A stretch of DNA of 64,000 nucleotides from REEB95 sp035934235 (GCA_035934235.1 DASYYB010000066.1:31964-95963); one strand, 5' to 3'; shown: positions 36,302 to 45,620, numbered from the stretch's first letter. Numbers and translations: made by a program. The notes: generated by a model from the letters alone, not told the origin.

Positions 36302-36607
36302 ATGCCGGCTTATTGGGTGGCGCGCTCGCGGATCGTCGATCCAGTCGCGTACAAGAAATATACGGATCGCGTGCCGGCGATTCTCGCCAAGTACGGCGGC
36401 AAGGTGCTGGCGCGTGGCGGGCGCTGCCAGGTGATGGAAGGCCCGCAGAAATTCCACCGCTTCGTGGTCATCGAGTTCCCCACCTTCGAGCAGGGCGTCG
36501 CCTGCTTTACGTCGAAGGAGTACGACGAGGCGGCCGCCTTCCGCCGCAAGGGCGCGGGCGAGGTCGAAACCATCATGGTCGAAGGCGGCGAAGCCACGCC
36601 ACGTTGA
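36302..36607 (+). CDS. DUF1330 family protein
   Basis: This 101-aa protein is of the DUF1330 dimeric ferredoxin-like fold. It begins AYWVARSRIVDPVAYKKYTDRVPAILAKYGGKVLARGG (motifs AYWVAR, YKKYTDRVP, YGGKVLARGG) and ends with RFVVIEFPTFEQ and FTSKEYDEAAAFRR. These are the standard family blocks. No enzymatic function is established. It is a single gene after the AT-rich segment; GGGAGAAATCGGC stands before the ATG. Confidence 0.9.
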   Translation: MPAYWVARSRIVDPVAYKKYTDRVPAILAKYGGKVLARGGRCQVMEGPQKFHRFVVIEFPTFEQGVACFTSKEYDEAAAFRRKGAGEVETIMVEGGEATPR

Positions 36608-36663
36608 GCCAGCCGGCGCCGTAGTCGCCGGCCACCGCGGTTGGGTGCGGCGGCAAATCGGCG

Positions 36664-36701
36664 CTTGACATAACCGATGGGTTATATAACATATTGGTTA
36701 T
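36664..36701 (+). promoter_or_regulatory. Promoter and ArsR-type operator dyads of the arsR-SRPBCC pair
   Basis: TTGACA (36664-36669) is followed 17 bases later by TAACAT (36687-36692). Two inverted repeats overlap it: ATAACC-N4-GGTTAT (36670-36685) and ATAAC-N6-GTTAT (36686-36701), the latter reaching the start codon. This arrangement fits autorepression by the encoded ArsR-type protein. Confidence 0.72.
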
Positions 36702-37029
36702 GCAACGTCTCGACGCCACATTCGCCGCCTTGGCCGATCCGGTTCGCCGCGCCATCCTCGCGCGGTTGGCGCAGGGCGAGGCCACGGTCGGTGAACTCGC
36801 CAAGCCCTTCGCGATCTCGCAACCGGCCATTTCGCGGCACCTGCGTGTGCTCGAAGCAGCGTCGCTCATCCGCCGCGAGCGCGACGGCCAGCACCGCCGC
36901 TGCCGACTCGATGCGCGCGGTCTCGAACGCGCCAGCGAATGGCTCGATTTCTATCGTCGGTTCTGGAGCGACAGCTTCGATCGGCTCGATAAGCACCTCA
37001 AACGCAACAAGGGAGGCCCCCATGACTAA
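36700..37029 (+). CDS. ArsR/SmtB family winged-helix repressor
   Basis: This 109-aa regulator has a winged HTH: ATFAALADPVRRAILARLAQGEATVGELAKPF, then SQPAISRHLRVLEAASLIRRERDGQHRRCRL (given as motifs). The metal-binding CxC of ArsR is absent. It belongs to the subgroup paired with SRPBCC proteins, whose inducers are usually unknown. The ATG at 36700 is preferred over a TTG at 36694. It overlaps the downstream SRPBCC gene by eight bases. Confidence 0.93.
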   Translation: MQRLDATFAALADPVRRAILARLAQGEATVGELAKPFAISQPAISRHLRVLEAASLIRRERDGQHRRCRLDARGLERASEWLDFYRRFWSDSFDRLDKHLKRNKGGPHD

Positions 37030-37471
37030 TGCCGCCGCTGCCGGCACTGAATTGTCGCTCGAACTTTCACGCCGCTTCGACGCGCCGCCCGAACGTGTGT
37101 TCGACGCCTGGGTGACGGAAGAGTGGTGCGCGTGGCTCGGGACAGCCGTCGCTCGCTGTGAACTCTTGACCATGGATCCGCGTGTTGGTGGCACGTTCCA
37201 TCTGCGCATGCACCTGCCGGATCGCGTCGTCGACCTCACCGGCAAATATCGCGAGATCAAGCGGCCGGAGCGGTTGGTGATCAGCTGGGTCGGCGACCGC
37301 ACGCGCTTCGATACGACAATCACCGTCACCTTCAAGCGGGACGGCCAGGGCACGTTGATGACGCTGCGGCAGGAGGGCTTCAAGGACCAAGGCGTGCGCG
37401 ACGGCTTCGTGCAGGGCTGGTCGGCGCCGGGCAATTCGTTCGACAAGTTGGCGCGGTTGCTGGCGCGATAA
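37022..37471 (+). CDS. SRPBCC (AHSA1-like) domain protein
   Basis: This 149-aa protein of the START/Bet v1-like fold contains SLELSRRFDAPPERVFDAWVTEEWCAWLG, GGTFHLRMH and the C-terminal GWSAPGNSFDKLARLL helix typical of AHSA1-like SRPBCC proteins. Such proteins bind hydrophobic ligands. It is co-transcribed and overlapping with the ArsR-type regulator, so it is probably under its control and may act on or sequester the inducing compound. The ligand is unknown. Confidence 0.9.
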   Translation: MTNAAAAGTELSLELSRRFDAPPERVFDAWVTEEWCAWLGTAVARCELLTMDPRVGGTFHLRMHLPDRVVDLTGKYREIKRPERLVISWVGDRTRFDTTITVTFKRDGQGTLMTLRQEGFKDQGVRDGFVQGWSAPGNSFDKLARLLAR

Positions 37472-37524
37472 CCCGGTCTTCAGTCGCGTCCGTCCGCGTC
37501 GCGATCCCTCGATTTGGTATAGTC

Positions 37525-39033
37525 ATGGCCTTGATGGATGCCGTTCGCGAAGGTCGTCCGACTGCGCCGGCGATGAGCGCCGCCCGCCGCCGCACCGTGC
37601 TCGGTGCGGCGATGGCTGGCATGTTCATGGCGGCGGTCGAAAGCACGATCGTCGCCACGGCGTTGCCGAGCATCGTCGCCGATCTGGGCGGCTTCCACCT
37701 GTTCAGCTGGGTGTTTGCCGTCTACCTGCTCGCCCAGGCGGTGACGATCCCGATTTATGGCCGGCTGGCCGATCTGCACGGACGTAAGCGCGTCTTTGCG
37801 GCCGGTACGCTGCTGTTCCTCGTCGGTTCGGGCCTGTGCGGCTTTGCCCGCAACATGGTGATGCTGATCGCCTTCCGCGCGTTGCAAGGGCTCGGCGCCG
37901 GCGCGATCGTGCCGATCGCGACGACGGTGGTCGGCGACCTCTATCCCGGCACGGCGCGCGCCCGCGCCCAAGGCTACCTGTCGGGCGTCTGGGGCATCGC
38001 CGCGGTCAGCGGACCTCTACTGGGCGCGTTCCTGGTCGAACGCGTGACCTGGGCGGCGGTGTTCTGGGTCAATTTGCCGGTCGGTGCGGTCTGTCTCGCG
38101 CTCTTCGGCGTGGCCTTGCGCGAGAGCCGGCGTCACCGGCAACGCAGAATCGATTATCTCGGCGCGACGCTCCTGATGATCGGTAGCGGCGCGCTGATGC
38201 TGGCGTTGATCCAGTGGGCGCATCTGCCGGTTGCGTTGCGTATCGGCCTACCGGCGGTCGCCGCGCTCGCTCTGGTCGCGTTCGGCTTCAGCGAGCGGCG
38301 CAGCGCCGAACCGATGATGCCGCCGGATCTCTGGCGGATTCCGGCGGTCGCTGCGTCGAACATCGCCGCCTTCGCCATCGGCGGCTCGCTCATCGGCGTC
38401 AATGCCTTCGTGCCGACTTATGTCCAGGGCGTGATGGGACGCAACGCGGTGATCGCCGGCTTCGCGCTGACCGCGATGTCGCTGAGCTGGTCGTTGACCA
38501 CGATCCTGATGGGTCACCTGACGATCGCCGCGCGCGCATCCTATCGCGCGTTGGCGGTGTGCGGCGGCGCCGCACTGGTCGCAGGCAGCGTGATCCTGAT
38601 TCTACTGAATCCGGCGCACAGTGCGTTGTGGGCGGCGAGCGGCGCCTTGGTCATCGGCGTCGGCATGGGCCTGTGCAACACGACGTATATCGTCGCGGCG
38701 CAGGACAGCGTCGAATTCCACCGCCGTGGCACGGCTACCTCGGTCAACGTCTTTCTGCGCATGGTCGGCCAATCGGTCGCCGCTGCGATCTTCGGTGGCA
38801 TCCTCAATTCGGTGCTGGCGGCGCGCATCGGTGCTGCCGACACCATGGTCGATCGGCTGATGACGCCGGCGCTGCGCGATGCGTTGCCCGCCGTCGAGCT
38901 CGCGCGGCTCGACAACGCACTGGCCGCCGGCCTGCACGGCGTATTCTGGGCGACGGGCGCGTTCTCGCTGCTGGCGCTGCTGTTGGCGTTACGCTTGCCG
39001 AAAGGTCTGGGTTCGCGCCACGCGCGCGAATAG
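37525..39033 (+). CDS. MFS transporter, DHA2 (EmrB/QacA) family
   Basis: This 502-aa protein has about 14 membrane helices. The family motifs are AAVESTIVATALPSIVADLGG at the first helix, GRLADLHGRKRVF in the first loop, and GPLLGAFLVERVTWAAVFWVNLPVG after helix five. DHA2 proteins export drugs or toxic organics with proton antiport. TATAGT stands just before the ATG at 37525, so a later ATG (37534) might be the true start. It is downstream of the ArsR/SRPBCC pair on the same strand with a 53-base gap. Confidence 0.9.
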   Translation: MALMDAVREGRPTAPAMSAARRRTVLGAAMAGMFMAAVESTIVATALPSIVADLGGFHLFSWVFAVYLLAQAVTIPIYGRLADLHGRKRVFAAGTLLFLVGSGLCGFARNMVMLIAFRALQGLGAGAIVPIATTVVGDLYPGTARARAQGYLSGVWGIAAVSGPLLGAFLVERVTWAAVFWVNLPVGAVCLALFGVALRESRRHRQRRIDYLGATLLMIGSGALMLALIQWAHLPVALRIGLPAVAALALVAFGFSERRSAEPMMPPDLWRIPAVAASNIAAFAIGGSLIGVNAFVPTYVQGVMGRNAVIAGFALTAMSLSWSLTTILMGHLTIAARASYRALAVCGGAALVAGSVILILLNPAHSALWAASGALVIGVGMGLCNTTYIVAAQDSVEFHRRGTATSVNVFLRMVGQSVAAAIFGGILNSVLAARIGAADTMVDRLMTPALRDALPAVELARLDNALAAGLHGVFWATGAFSLLALLLALRLPKGLGSRHARE

Positions 39034-39035
39034 AC

Positions 39036-39563
39036 CTACCAGTTACCGAGCGGCAGCGAGACCATCAGCAAGATGTTCTCTTCACCCGGGTTGATCTTAC
39101 TGAGGCCGGCGTTGGAGATATGGTCGAAGGCGATGCCGATGCGCGAGGCGTCCTCGAAACGGTAATCGAAACGCGCGCCGGTTTTGAATTCGAACGCCTG
39201 GCCGAGATTCTTCCCGTTGCCGCGATGGTAGTAGCCGACGGCGGCGTTCGGCACCAACACGAAGTGACGGCCGAAATGCAGGTCGAAGTTGAACCCGGCA
39301 TAGGCGAAGGCGGATTTCTTGTTCGTGCCGAAGATGCCGATCATCGGCTTCACGAAATAGAAGCCGTGCCCGAAATCGTATTCGGCGCGACCTTCGACCG
39401 CCTTGTGGTTGTGCAGGAAGTCGTACATACCGCCGCCGAGCGACAACAGGCCCGGCTCCTGGGGGCCGGTGAGGTCGGTGGCCCAGTCGGCGCGCGCGCC
39501 GGCGGTCCCGAGGCACGTCGCCAGCAACAGCGCGCCGAGCGCAGCAATCCATCGTCTCGTCAT
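39036..39563 (-). CDS. pagL: Lipid A 3-O-deacylase family outer-membrane protein (PagL-like)
   Basis: This 175-aa protein has a signal peptide (RWIAALGALLLATCLGTAGARA) followed by alternating beta strands of an 8-stranded barrel. The catalytic motif of PagL (His-x-Ser-Asn) is seen as FDHISNAGLSKINPGEEN near residue 145. PagL removes the 3-O acyl chain of lipid A in the outer membrane. It converges on the DHA2 gene with a two-base gap. It may be an acyloxyacyl hydrolase-family relative with other specificity. Confidence 0.85.
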   Translation of the reverse strand: MTRRWIAALGALLLATCLGTAGARADWATDLTGPQEPGLLSLGGGMYDFLHNHKAVEGRAEYDFGHGFYFVKPMIGIFGTNKKSAFAYAGFNFDLHFGRHFVLVPNAAVGYYHRGNGKNLGQAFEFKTGARFDYRFEDASRIGIAFDHISNAGLSKINPGEENILLMVSLPLGNW

Positions 39564-39646
39564 GCGCGATTTCTCCCCCGCCGGCGCGACCGCCGCATCT
39601 TAAAGCCTTGGCGGCAAAGGGCAAGGCCGCCAACCAGCTGTCCGTC

Positions 39647-40615
39647 TTACAGGCGTCGCTTCATCCGCTCAGTCGCGGCGACGAGCTCGGCGCGGATGCC
39701 GGGTTCCATCGCCGAATGGCCGGCGTCGGGCACGACGACGTAGTGCGCGTCCGGCCAGGCGCGGTGCAATTCGTCGGCGCTGATCGCCGGGCACACCATG
39801 TCGTAGCGGCCCTGGACGATGATCGCCGGTACGTCCCGGATGCGATCGACGTGCGCCACCAAATCGTTCGCCGGCTTGATCACGTGATGGCGGAAGTAGT
39901 GCGCCTCGATTCGCGCCAAGCCTAGCGCCATGCGGTCCTCGCCGAACGCGGCGACGGTATCCGGGCTCGGCAGCAGGGTCGAGCACACGCCTTCATAGGT
40001 ACTCCAGGCGCGCGCCGCCGGCATGTGCACCGACGGGGTCGGGTCCATCAGCCGGCGCACATAGGCGGTGAGCAGATCGGTGCGTTCGGGTTCGGGGATG
40101 AAACCAGAAAAATTTCGCCATGCTTCGGGAAAGACCGTGCGCATACCGTACAGGAACCAGTCGATCTCACTTTGGCGGCACAGGAAGATGCCGCGCAGCA
40201 CCAGGCCGCTGCACCGGTCGGGATGAGCCTCGGCATAGGCCAGCGCCAGGGTCGAGCCCCACGAGCCGCCGAAGACCACCCAGCGCTCGATGCCGAGGTG
40301 GACGCGTAGCCGCTCGATATCGGCGATCAGATGGCGCGGCGTGTTGTCCTGGGTTTCGCCCAGCGGCGTCGATCGGCCGGCGCCACGCTGGTCGAAGACG
40401 ACGATGCGATAAACCGCCGGATCGAAGAACCGGCGATGCGTCGGCGTCGCGCCGGCGCCCGGACCGCCGTGCAGAAACACCGCCGGCAGACCGGCCGGAT
40501 TGCCCGATTGCTCCCAGTACATGGTGTGGAGCGCATCCAGGGGCAGCATGCCGCTCTGGTAGGGCTCGATCGGCGGAAACAGGTCCTGGCGGCCGATTCG
40601 CGGGTTATCGGGCAT
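39647..40615 (-). CDS. pip: Proline iminopeptidase
   Basis: This 322-aa alpha/beta hydrolase of peptidase family S33 removes N-terminal proline from peptides. It has LHGGPGAGATPTHRRFFDP with the family HGGPG oxyanion motif, FDQRGAGRSTP, the nucleophile serine in FGGSWGSTLALAYAEAHP, and the catalytic acid/base in a VQGRYDMVCP and DAGHSAMEPG pair. The start at 40615 gives the normal N-terminus (LFPPIEPYQSGMLPLD). It is divergent from the membrane protein at 40696. Confidence 0.94.
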   Translation of the reverse strand: MPDNPRIGRQDLFPPIEPYQSGMLPLDALHTMYWEQSGNPAGLPAVFLHGGPGAGATPTHRRFFDPAVYRIVVFDQRGAGRSTPLGETQDNTPRHLIADIERLRVHLGIERWVVFGGSWGSTLALAYAEAHPDRCSGLVLRGIFLCRQSEIDWFLYGMRTVFPEAWRNFSGFIPEPERTDLLTAYVRRLMDPTPSVHMPAARAWSTYEGVCSTLLPSPDTVAAFGEDRMALGLARIEAHYFRHHVIKPANDLVAHVDRIRDVPAIIVQGRYDMVCPAISADELHRAWPDAHYVVVPDAGHSAMEPGIRAELVAATERMKRRL

Positions 40616-40695
40616 GGCGCCAGTGTAAGAATCCAGGCCGCGAAGGCAAGGCGCGGCAAGCCTTCATTAACCATCTTTCCGCTTAATTCCCGGCC

Positions 40696-42180
40696 ATGGC
40701 GATCACCGCATCACTGCCGGCGGCGAAGAGCCGGTTTGGCGTCTCGCTGCCGCTGCTGGTGGCGCTGGCCGCGTTCGTCACCGTGCTGGCGAACGCGTCG
40801 GGGCTGTTGGGCGATCCCGACACCTATTGGCACATCGTCGTCGGCCGCTGGATCATCGCGCATCACGCGGTGCCGCACGCCGACATCTTTTCGTACTCCC
40901 TGCCGGGCGCGTCCTGGGTCCCGCATGAATGGCTGGCGGAAACGATCTTCGCGTCGCTCTACGACGGCTGGGGCTGGAACGGCCTGGTGCTGATCACGGC
41001 GCTGTCGTTGGCGGCGACGCTGGCGATTCTGACGCGCGCCTTGCTGCATTGGCTCGAGCCGGTGCATGCGCTGGCGGCGATGGCGGCGGCGTGGGGCTTG
41101 ATCCTCGCGCACCTGCTGGCGCGACCGCACATCCTGACGCTGCCGATCATGGTGCTGTGGTTCGCGGCGCTGGTCGAGGCACGCGAGCGCGACCGCGCGC
41201 CGCCGTTATGGTTCGCGGCGTTGATGGCGCTTTGGGCGAATCTGCAAGGCGGTTACGTGCTCGGCCTCGTGTTCGCGGCGCTGTTCGCTGGCGAGGCCCT
41301 GCTGGCGGCGCCCAATCGCGCGGCGCGTCTCGTTGCGGTCAAGCAATGGGGTGCCTTCGGCGTGGCATCGCTAGTGGCGTCGCTGCTCACGCCCAATGGC
41401 TTTGCGGGCTGGTGGCTGCCGTTCCACCTGCTGAACATGAAATTTGCGCTGTCGGTGCTGGTCGAATGGCAGAGTCCGAATTTCCAGACCGTCCAGCCGC
41501 TCGAGATCTGGCTCATCGTCGCACTGGCGTTGGCGCTCGGATTCGGCGTCAAGCTGCCGCCGACGCGCATCGCGATGCTGCTGCTCCTGCTGCATATGAG
41601 CCTCGCGCACCGGCGTCAGGCCGAAGTGCTCGGCTTGGTTGCACCTTTGCTCCTGGCGCCGGCCGTCGGCGCGTTCATTCGCAACCGGTCGCGGCGGCGC
41701 CAGGCCGCGGCGCTCGACGGTGCGCTCGCCGATTTGTCCGGCAGCGCGAGCCTGCGCGGCGCGATTGTCGTCGGCCTGGTTGTCGTGGCGCTGGCGGCGC
41801 TCTTCGCGCATGCGCCGCTCGTGCGCAAGCCCGACGCCTACACGCCGGCGGCCGCGCTCAAATTCGCCGCCGCTCACGATCTGACTGGACCGGTGTTCAA
41901 CGATTACGGCTTCGGCGGCTATCTCATCTTCAGCGGCGTGAAACCGTTCATCGACGGCCGCACCGACATGTATGGCGACGCTTTCGTCAAACGCTATGTC
42001 GAGGCGACGCGCGGCGTCACCGGCGAGCTGCCGGCGATGCTCGATCAATATCACGCGACCTGGACGCTGTTCGCCGCCAAAAGCCCGGCGGCGACGCTGA
42101 TGGACCACCTAACGGGCTGGAAGCGCGTTTATGCCGACGACACGGCGGTAATCCACGTCCGCGCCGATTCCACCCCTTAG
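40696..42180 (+). CDS. Polytopic membrane protein with C-terminal globular domain, unknown function
   Basis: This 494-aa protein has around ten membrane helices. The first periplasmic loop reads GDPDTYWHIVVGRWI and FSYSLPGASWVPHEWLAE, an acidic/aromatic loop like those of GT-C glycosyltransferase-type proteins. The C-terminal soluble part contains FNDYGFGGYLIF and PFIDGRTDMYG, a pattern often seen in uncharacterised bacterial membrane proteins. No catalytic residues can be assigned. It converges on a MetE-like gene with a three-base gap. Confidence 0.7.
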   Translation: MAITASLPAAKSRFGVSLPLLVALAAFVTVLANASGLLGDPDTYWHIVVGRWIIAHHAVPHADIFSYSLPGASWVPHEWLAETIFASLYDGWGWNGLVLITALSLAATLAILTRALLHWLEPVHALAAMAAAWGLILAHLLARPHILTLPIMVLWFAALVEARERDRAPPLWFAALMALWANLQGGYVLGLVFAALFAGEALLAAPNRAARLVAVKQWGAFGVASLVASLLTPNGFAGWWLPFHLLNMKFALSVLVEWQSPNFQTVQPLEIWLIVALALALGFGVKLPPTRIAMLLLLLHMSLAHRRQAEVLGLVAPLLLAPAVGAFIRNRSRRRQAAALDGALADLSGSASLRGAIVVGLVVVALAALFAHAPLVRKPDAYTPAAALKFAAAHDLTGPVFNDYGFGGYLIFSGVKPFIDGRTDMYGDAFVKRYVEATRGVTGELPAMLDQYHATWTLFAAKSPAATLMDHLTGWKRVYADDTAVIHVRADSTP

Positions 42181-42183
42181 GCG

Positions 42184-43206
42184 CTAGCCGCCGAGCTCTG
42201 CCTTCAATTTCTTGGCGCCCGTCGCCAGCGCCGCGAGCTTGGCGTAGGCGACCGTGCGGTCGAGTGGCGCCATGCCGCAATTCGTGCACGGCTGCAAATT
42301 CTCCGGCGCGACATACGGCAGGGCGGTCTTCAAGACGGCCACGATCTCGTCCGGCGTCTCGACGCGGTCCGTCGCGACGTCGATCGCGCCGAGCAGGATC
42401 TGCTTGCCCTTGAGCAGGCCCAAAAGGCTGACCGGCACTTTCGAGTGGATGCATTCGAGCGAGACTTGGCCGATCTTGCTCTTGGCGAGCGCCGGGAAGA
42501 TCGCCTCGTACTGGCGCCATTCGCCGCCAAGGCTCGCCTTCCACTCGATGTTCGCCTTGATACCGTAGCCGTAGCAGATATGGACGCAGGTCTTGGCTTT
42601 GAGCCCCTGCGCCGCCCGTTCGAGCGCCGCCACGCCCCATTCCTGCACCTCGCGCATGTAGACGTTGAAGGCGGGCTCGTCGAATTGGATGACGTCGACG
42701 CCGATGGCGTCGAGTTCGCGCGCTTCCTCGTTGAGCAGCTCGGCGAACCGCATCGCCATCCTGGTGCGGTCGCCGTAGAACTGATCGGCGATGGTGTCGA
42801 CGATGGTCATCGGCCCCGGCAGAGTGAATTTGAGTTTGTGCCGCGTATGGGCGCGGGCCAGCGTCGCCTCCATCCGGTGCACGCTGCCTTTGCGCTTCAG
42901 TTCGCTGGTCACCGTCGGCACCTCGGCGACATAGCGATTGTCGCGGATGCCCATCTTCACGCGCTTGCCGAAATCGATGCCGGCGATGTTGGCGAGGAAG
43001 CCGTGGACGAAATGCTGCCGCGCCATTTCGCCGTCGGTGACGATGTCGATGCCGGCGTCTTCCTGTTCCTTGATCGCGAGCACCGTGGCGTCGCGCTTGG
43101 CCTGTTCGAGTGCTTCGCCTTCGGCTGCCCACGGTGCCCATAGCATCTTGGGTTGGGCAAGCCAAGCAGGTTTCGGCAGGCTGCCGGCGGTGGTGGTTTC
43201 GAGCAT
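42184..43206 (-). CDS. MetE C-terminal-domain methionine synthase-like protein
   Basis: This 340-aa protein is a more distant third member of the MetE C-terminal family in the window. The N-terminus is TTTAGSLPKPAWL. The core has IDIVTDGEMARQHFVHGFLAN, a VIQFDEPAFN acid motif, TCVHICYGYG (zinc His/Cys) and TNCGMAPLDR (zinc Cys). It probably carries out zinc-dependent methyl transfer to a thiol. It follows the alpha/beta hydrolase gene by 23 bases on the same strand, at the end of a run that includes benzoate-CoA ligase. Confidence 0.87.
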   Translation of the reverse strand: MLETTTAGSLPKPAWLAQPKMLWAPWAAEGEALEQAKRDATVLAIKEQEDAGIDIVTDGEMARQHFVHGFLANIAGIDFGKRVKMGIRDNRYVAEVPTVTSELKRKGSVHRMEATLARAHTRHKLKFTLPGPMTIVDTIADQFYGDRTRMAMRFAELLNEEARELDAIGVDVIQFDEPAFNVYMREVQEWGVAALERAAQGLKAKTCVHICYGYGIKANIEWKASLGGEWRQYEAIFPALAKSKIGQVSLECIHSKVPVSLLGLLKGKQILLGAIDVATDRVETPDEIVAVLKTALPYVAPENLQPCTNCGMAPLDRTVAYAKLAALATGAKKLKAELGG

Positions 43207-43229
43207 GACGTTTCTCTCCCGTGTGCAAC

Positions 43230-43991
43230 CTACAACGTGGCGATAAAGCCGACCATCGCCGCGAGCGTGTCGGCTTCCTGGTCGCGGTGCGGCGCGTGCA
43301 TACAGTCCTCGAGCAATAATTTCTCAAATGGTCCTTTGACGCCGCGCGCGACGGCGTTGATCTGCGCCACGGTGCCATACTGGTCGTCGACGCCTTGGAT
43401 CGCCAGCACAGGACACGTCACGCCCGGCAGGCAATCCTCGATGTTCCAGGCGTGGAATTGCGGCGACAGCCAGATGTCGTTCCAGCCGCGGAACACGCTT
43501 TCGACATCGGCGTGAAACGGCGCGAGACGGCGTTTCAGGTCGGAATCCTCGTAGGCGTATTTCGCCTCCTCGATGCCGATGATCGAGACCTCCTCGACGA
43601 AAACGTGCGGCGCTTCGAGGACGAGGCCGCGCACCGGCCACCGGCCGCTGCCCGCATGGATCAGCGCGATCGAGGCGCCATCGCTGTGGCCAATCAGCAC
43701 CGGATCGTCGATCGCCAAGGCCGTTCGCAACGCCGGCAGCTCGTCCAGCGCCTCGACGTGCATGTAGCGTGGGTCACGCGGGCCCTCGAACCGGTCCGAC
43801 TTGCCGTAGCCCCAACGCGAATAGGTGACGGTCCGGCAGCCGGTCGCGGCGGCCAGCTTGGCGGGAAAATCGCGCCACAACGCGACCGAACCCAGGCCTT
43901 CGTGTAGCAGCACCAGCGTCGGCGTGCCGCCGCGCCGCGCGGCGATTTCGGCATATTCGATACGATGGCGGTTGATCTCGACGAACGACAC
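43230..43991 (-). CDS. Alpha/beta hydrolase beside benzoate-CoA ligase
   Basis: This 253-aa protein has the alpha/beta hydrolase fold: LLHEGLGSVALWRDFP (HEG-type oxyanion motif), YSRWGYGKSDR, nucleophile serine in IGHSDGASIALIHA, acid in IQGVDDQYGT and a histidine in EDCMHAPHRD. HEGLGS/GHSDGA hydrolases frequently accompany benzoyl-CoA (box) genes. It lies 45 bases after the ligase gene, so a role in trimming a CoA thioester or lactone of this pathway is a fair inference. Confidence 0.85.
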   Translation of the reverse strand: MSFVEINRHRIEYAEIAARRGGTPTLVLLHEGLGSVALWRDFPAKLAAATGCRTVTYSRWGYGKSDRFEGPRDPRYMHVEALDELPALRTALAIDDPVLIGHSDGASIALIHAGSGRWPVRGLVLEAPHVFVEEVSIIGIEEAKYAYEDSDLKRRLAPFHADVESVFRGWNDIWLSPQFHAWNIEDCLPGVTCPVLAIQGVDDQYGTVAQINAVARGVKGPFEKLLLEDCMHAPHRDQEADTLAAMVGFIATL

Positions 43992-44036
43992 GTCAGATTC
44001 CGAACTGGCGCAGCAACAATCCCATCATCGCGCTCG

Positions 44037-45620
44037 TCACGTGCGATCGCGCTCGCGCAGCTTGAAGCGCTGGATTTTGCCCGTGGCGGTTTTGGGCAGG
44101 TCGCCGACGAATTCGATCCACCGCGGATATTTGTACGGCGCAAGGCGCGACTTGACGTGCGCCTGCAATGCCTCGGCGAGTGCCGGCGACCCGGCCTTGC
44201 CGGGTTTCAACACGACGAACGCCTTGGGCTTGGTGAGCTTCTGATCGTCCGCGCGGCCGATCACCGCCGCTTCGAGCACATCGGCGTGCGTCATCAAGGC
44301 GGCTTCGACCTCGAACGGCGAGACGTACATGCCGCTGACCTTCAGCATGTCGTCGGCGCGGCCGCCATAGGTGTAGTAGCCCTGCGCGTCGCGCGTGTAT
44401 TTGTCGCCGCTGCGCGTCCAGGCGCCGAGGAAGGTTTCGCGGCTCTTGCTGCGGTTGTTCCAGTAGCCGGCGGCGCTGGTCGGGCCGGCGACCTGAAGCT
44501 CGCCGATCTCGCCGTCCTTGGTCGGCTTGCCGTCTTCGTCGACCAGCCGGATCTCGTAGCCGGGCACCGGTACGCCCGTCGTTCCATAGCGGACTTCGCC
44601 CGGCCGGTTGGAGAGGAAGATGTGCAGCATCTCAGTCGAGCCGATGCCGTCCAGGATCTCGACGCCAAGCCGCTCGGTCCAGCGCTTGCCGATATCTTCG
44701 GGGAGTGCCTCGCCCGCCGAGACGCAACGCCGCAACGCCAGCTCGCCGCGCTGCGGCAGGTCGGCGCTCGAGAGTAGCGCCGCATAGAGCGTCGGCACGC
44801 CATAGAAGATGGTGGGCTTCTTCTCGCGCAGCACGCGAACGACGGAGGCGGGCGTCGGCCGTTCGGCCAGCAAGATCGATGTCGCGCCGACCGCCATGGG
44901 AAAGGTCAGCGCGTTGCCCAGACCGTAGGCGAAGAACAGCTTGGCGGCGGAATACACCGTGTCGGATTCGCAGATGCCGAGCACCGGTTTGGCATAGAGC
45001 TCGGCGGTCAGCGTCAGATGCGCGTGCAGATGCATCGCGCCCTTGGGTGCGCCGGTCGAGCCCGACGAATAGAGCCAGAAGCAGATGTCGTCGCAGGTGG
45101 TGGCGGCCGCCGGCGCTTTGGCCGGTGCCTCGGCGAGCAGCGCCGCGAAGGACAGGCGGCCGGCCGGCGCCGTCCCGGCGATGACGACATGTTCGAGAGC
45201 CGGCTGGTTCGCCAACGCCGGCGCGAGCTTGTCGTACAGCGCGTCGGAGACGATGAGCGCGCGGGCCCGGCTGTCGCGCAGCATGAATTCGTAGTCGGCC
45301 GGCGTCAGCAGCGTATTCACCGGCACCGGCACGATGCCGGCCTTGATCGCGCCGAGGAACGCCGCCGGGAAATCCACCGTGTCGAGCAGGCACAGCATGA
45401 CGCGCTGCTCGGGCTGCAGGCCCAGCCGGCGCAACGCACCAGCAGCGCGGTCGACGCGCTCGGCGAGTTGAGCATAGGTCAGGCTGTTGCGGTCGTCGAC
45501 GAAGGCAAGCTTGTCGCCGCGACCGGCGGTCAGGTTGCGGTCGAGCAGATCGACGGCGGCGTTGAAATCGCGCGGAACGCTGACGCGCGGCGCCGATGCG
45601 GCCGACCCGTCGGCGGTCAT
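44037..45620 (-). CDS. badA: Benzoate-CoA ligase family protein
   Basis: This 527-aa acyl-adenylate-forming enzyme activates benzoate to benzoyl-CoA with ATP. The P-loop-like motif is WLYSSGSTGAPKGAMHLH, the adenine motif is DGIGSTEMLHIFLSN, and the C-terminal hinge/lysine region is YGGRADDMLKVSGMYVSP and PKTATGKIQRFKLRE. SSGSTG with EMLHIFLSNRPG is characteristic of the benzoate-CoA ligase branch. AGGGAG precedes the ATG. It supplies the substrate of BoxB/BoxC encoded 2-6 kb away on the opposite strand. Confidence 0.93.
   Translation of the reverse strand: MTADGSAASAPRVSVPRDFNAAVDLLDRNLTAGRGDKLAFVDDRNSLTYAQLAERVDRAAGALRRLGLQPEQRVMLCLLDTVDFPAAFLGAIKAGIVPVPVNTLLTPADYEFMLRDSRARALIVSDALYDKLAPALANQPALEHVVIAGTAPAGRLSFAALLAEAPAKAPAAATTCDDICFWLYSSGSTGAPKGAMHLHAHLTLTAELYAKPVLGICESDTVYSAAKLFFAYGLGNALTFPMAVGATSILLAERPTPASVVRVLREKKPTIFYGVPTLYAALLSSADLPQRGELALRRCVSAGEALPEDIGKRWTERLGVEILDGIGSTEMLHIFLSNRPGEVRYGTTGVPVPGYEIRLVDEDGKPTKDGEIGELQVAGPTSAAGYWNNRSKSRETFLGAWTRSGDKYTRDAQGYYTYGGRADDMLKVSGMYVSPFEVEAALMTHADVLEAAVIGRADDQKLTKPKAFVVLKPGKAGSPALAEALQAHVKSRLAPYKYPRWIEFVGDLPKTATGKIQRFKLRERDRT

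Noticed and set aside
38214..39743. 509-codon plus-strand frame over the DHA2 transporter and the PagL-like gene
   Set aside because: It spans two real genes in a shifted frame and has no domain or plausible start.
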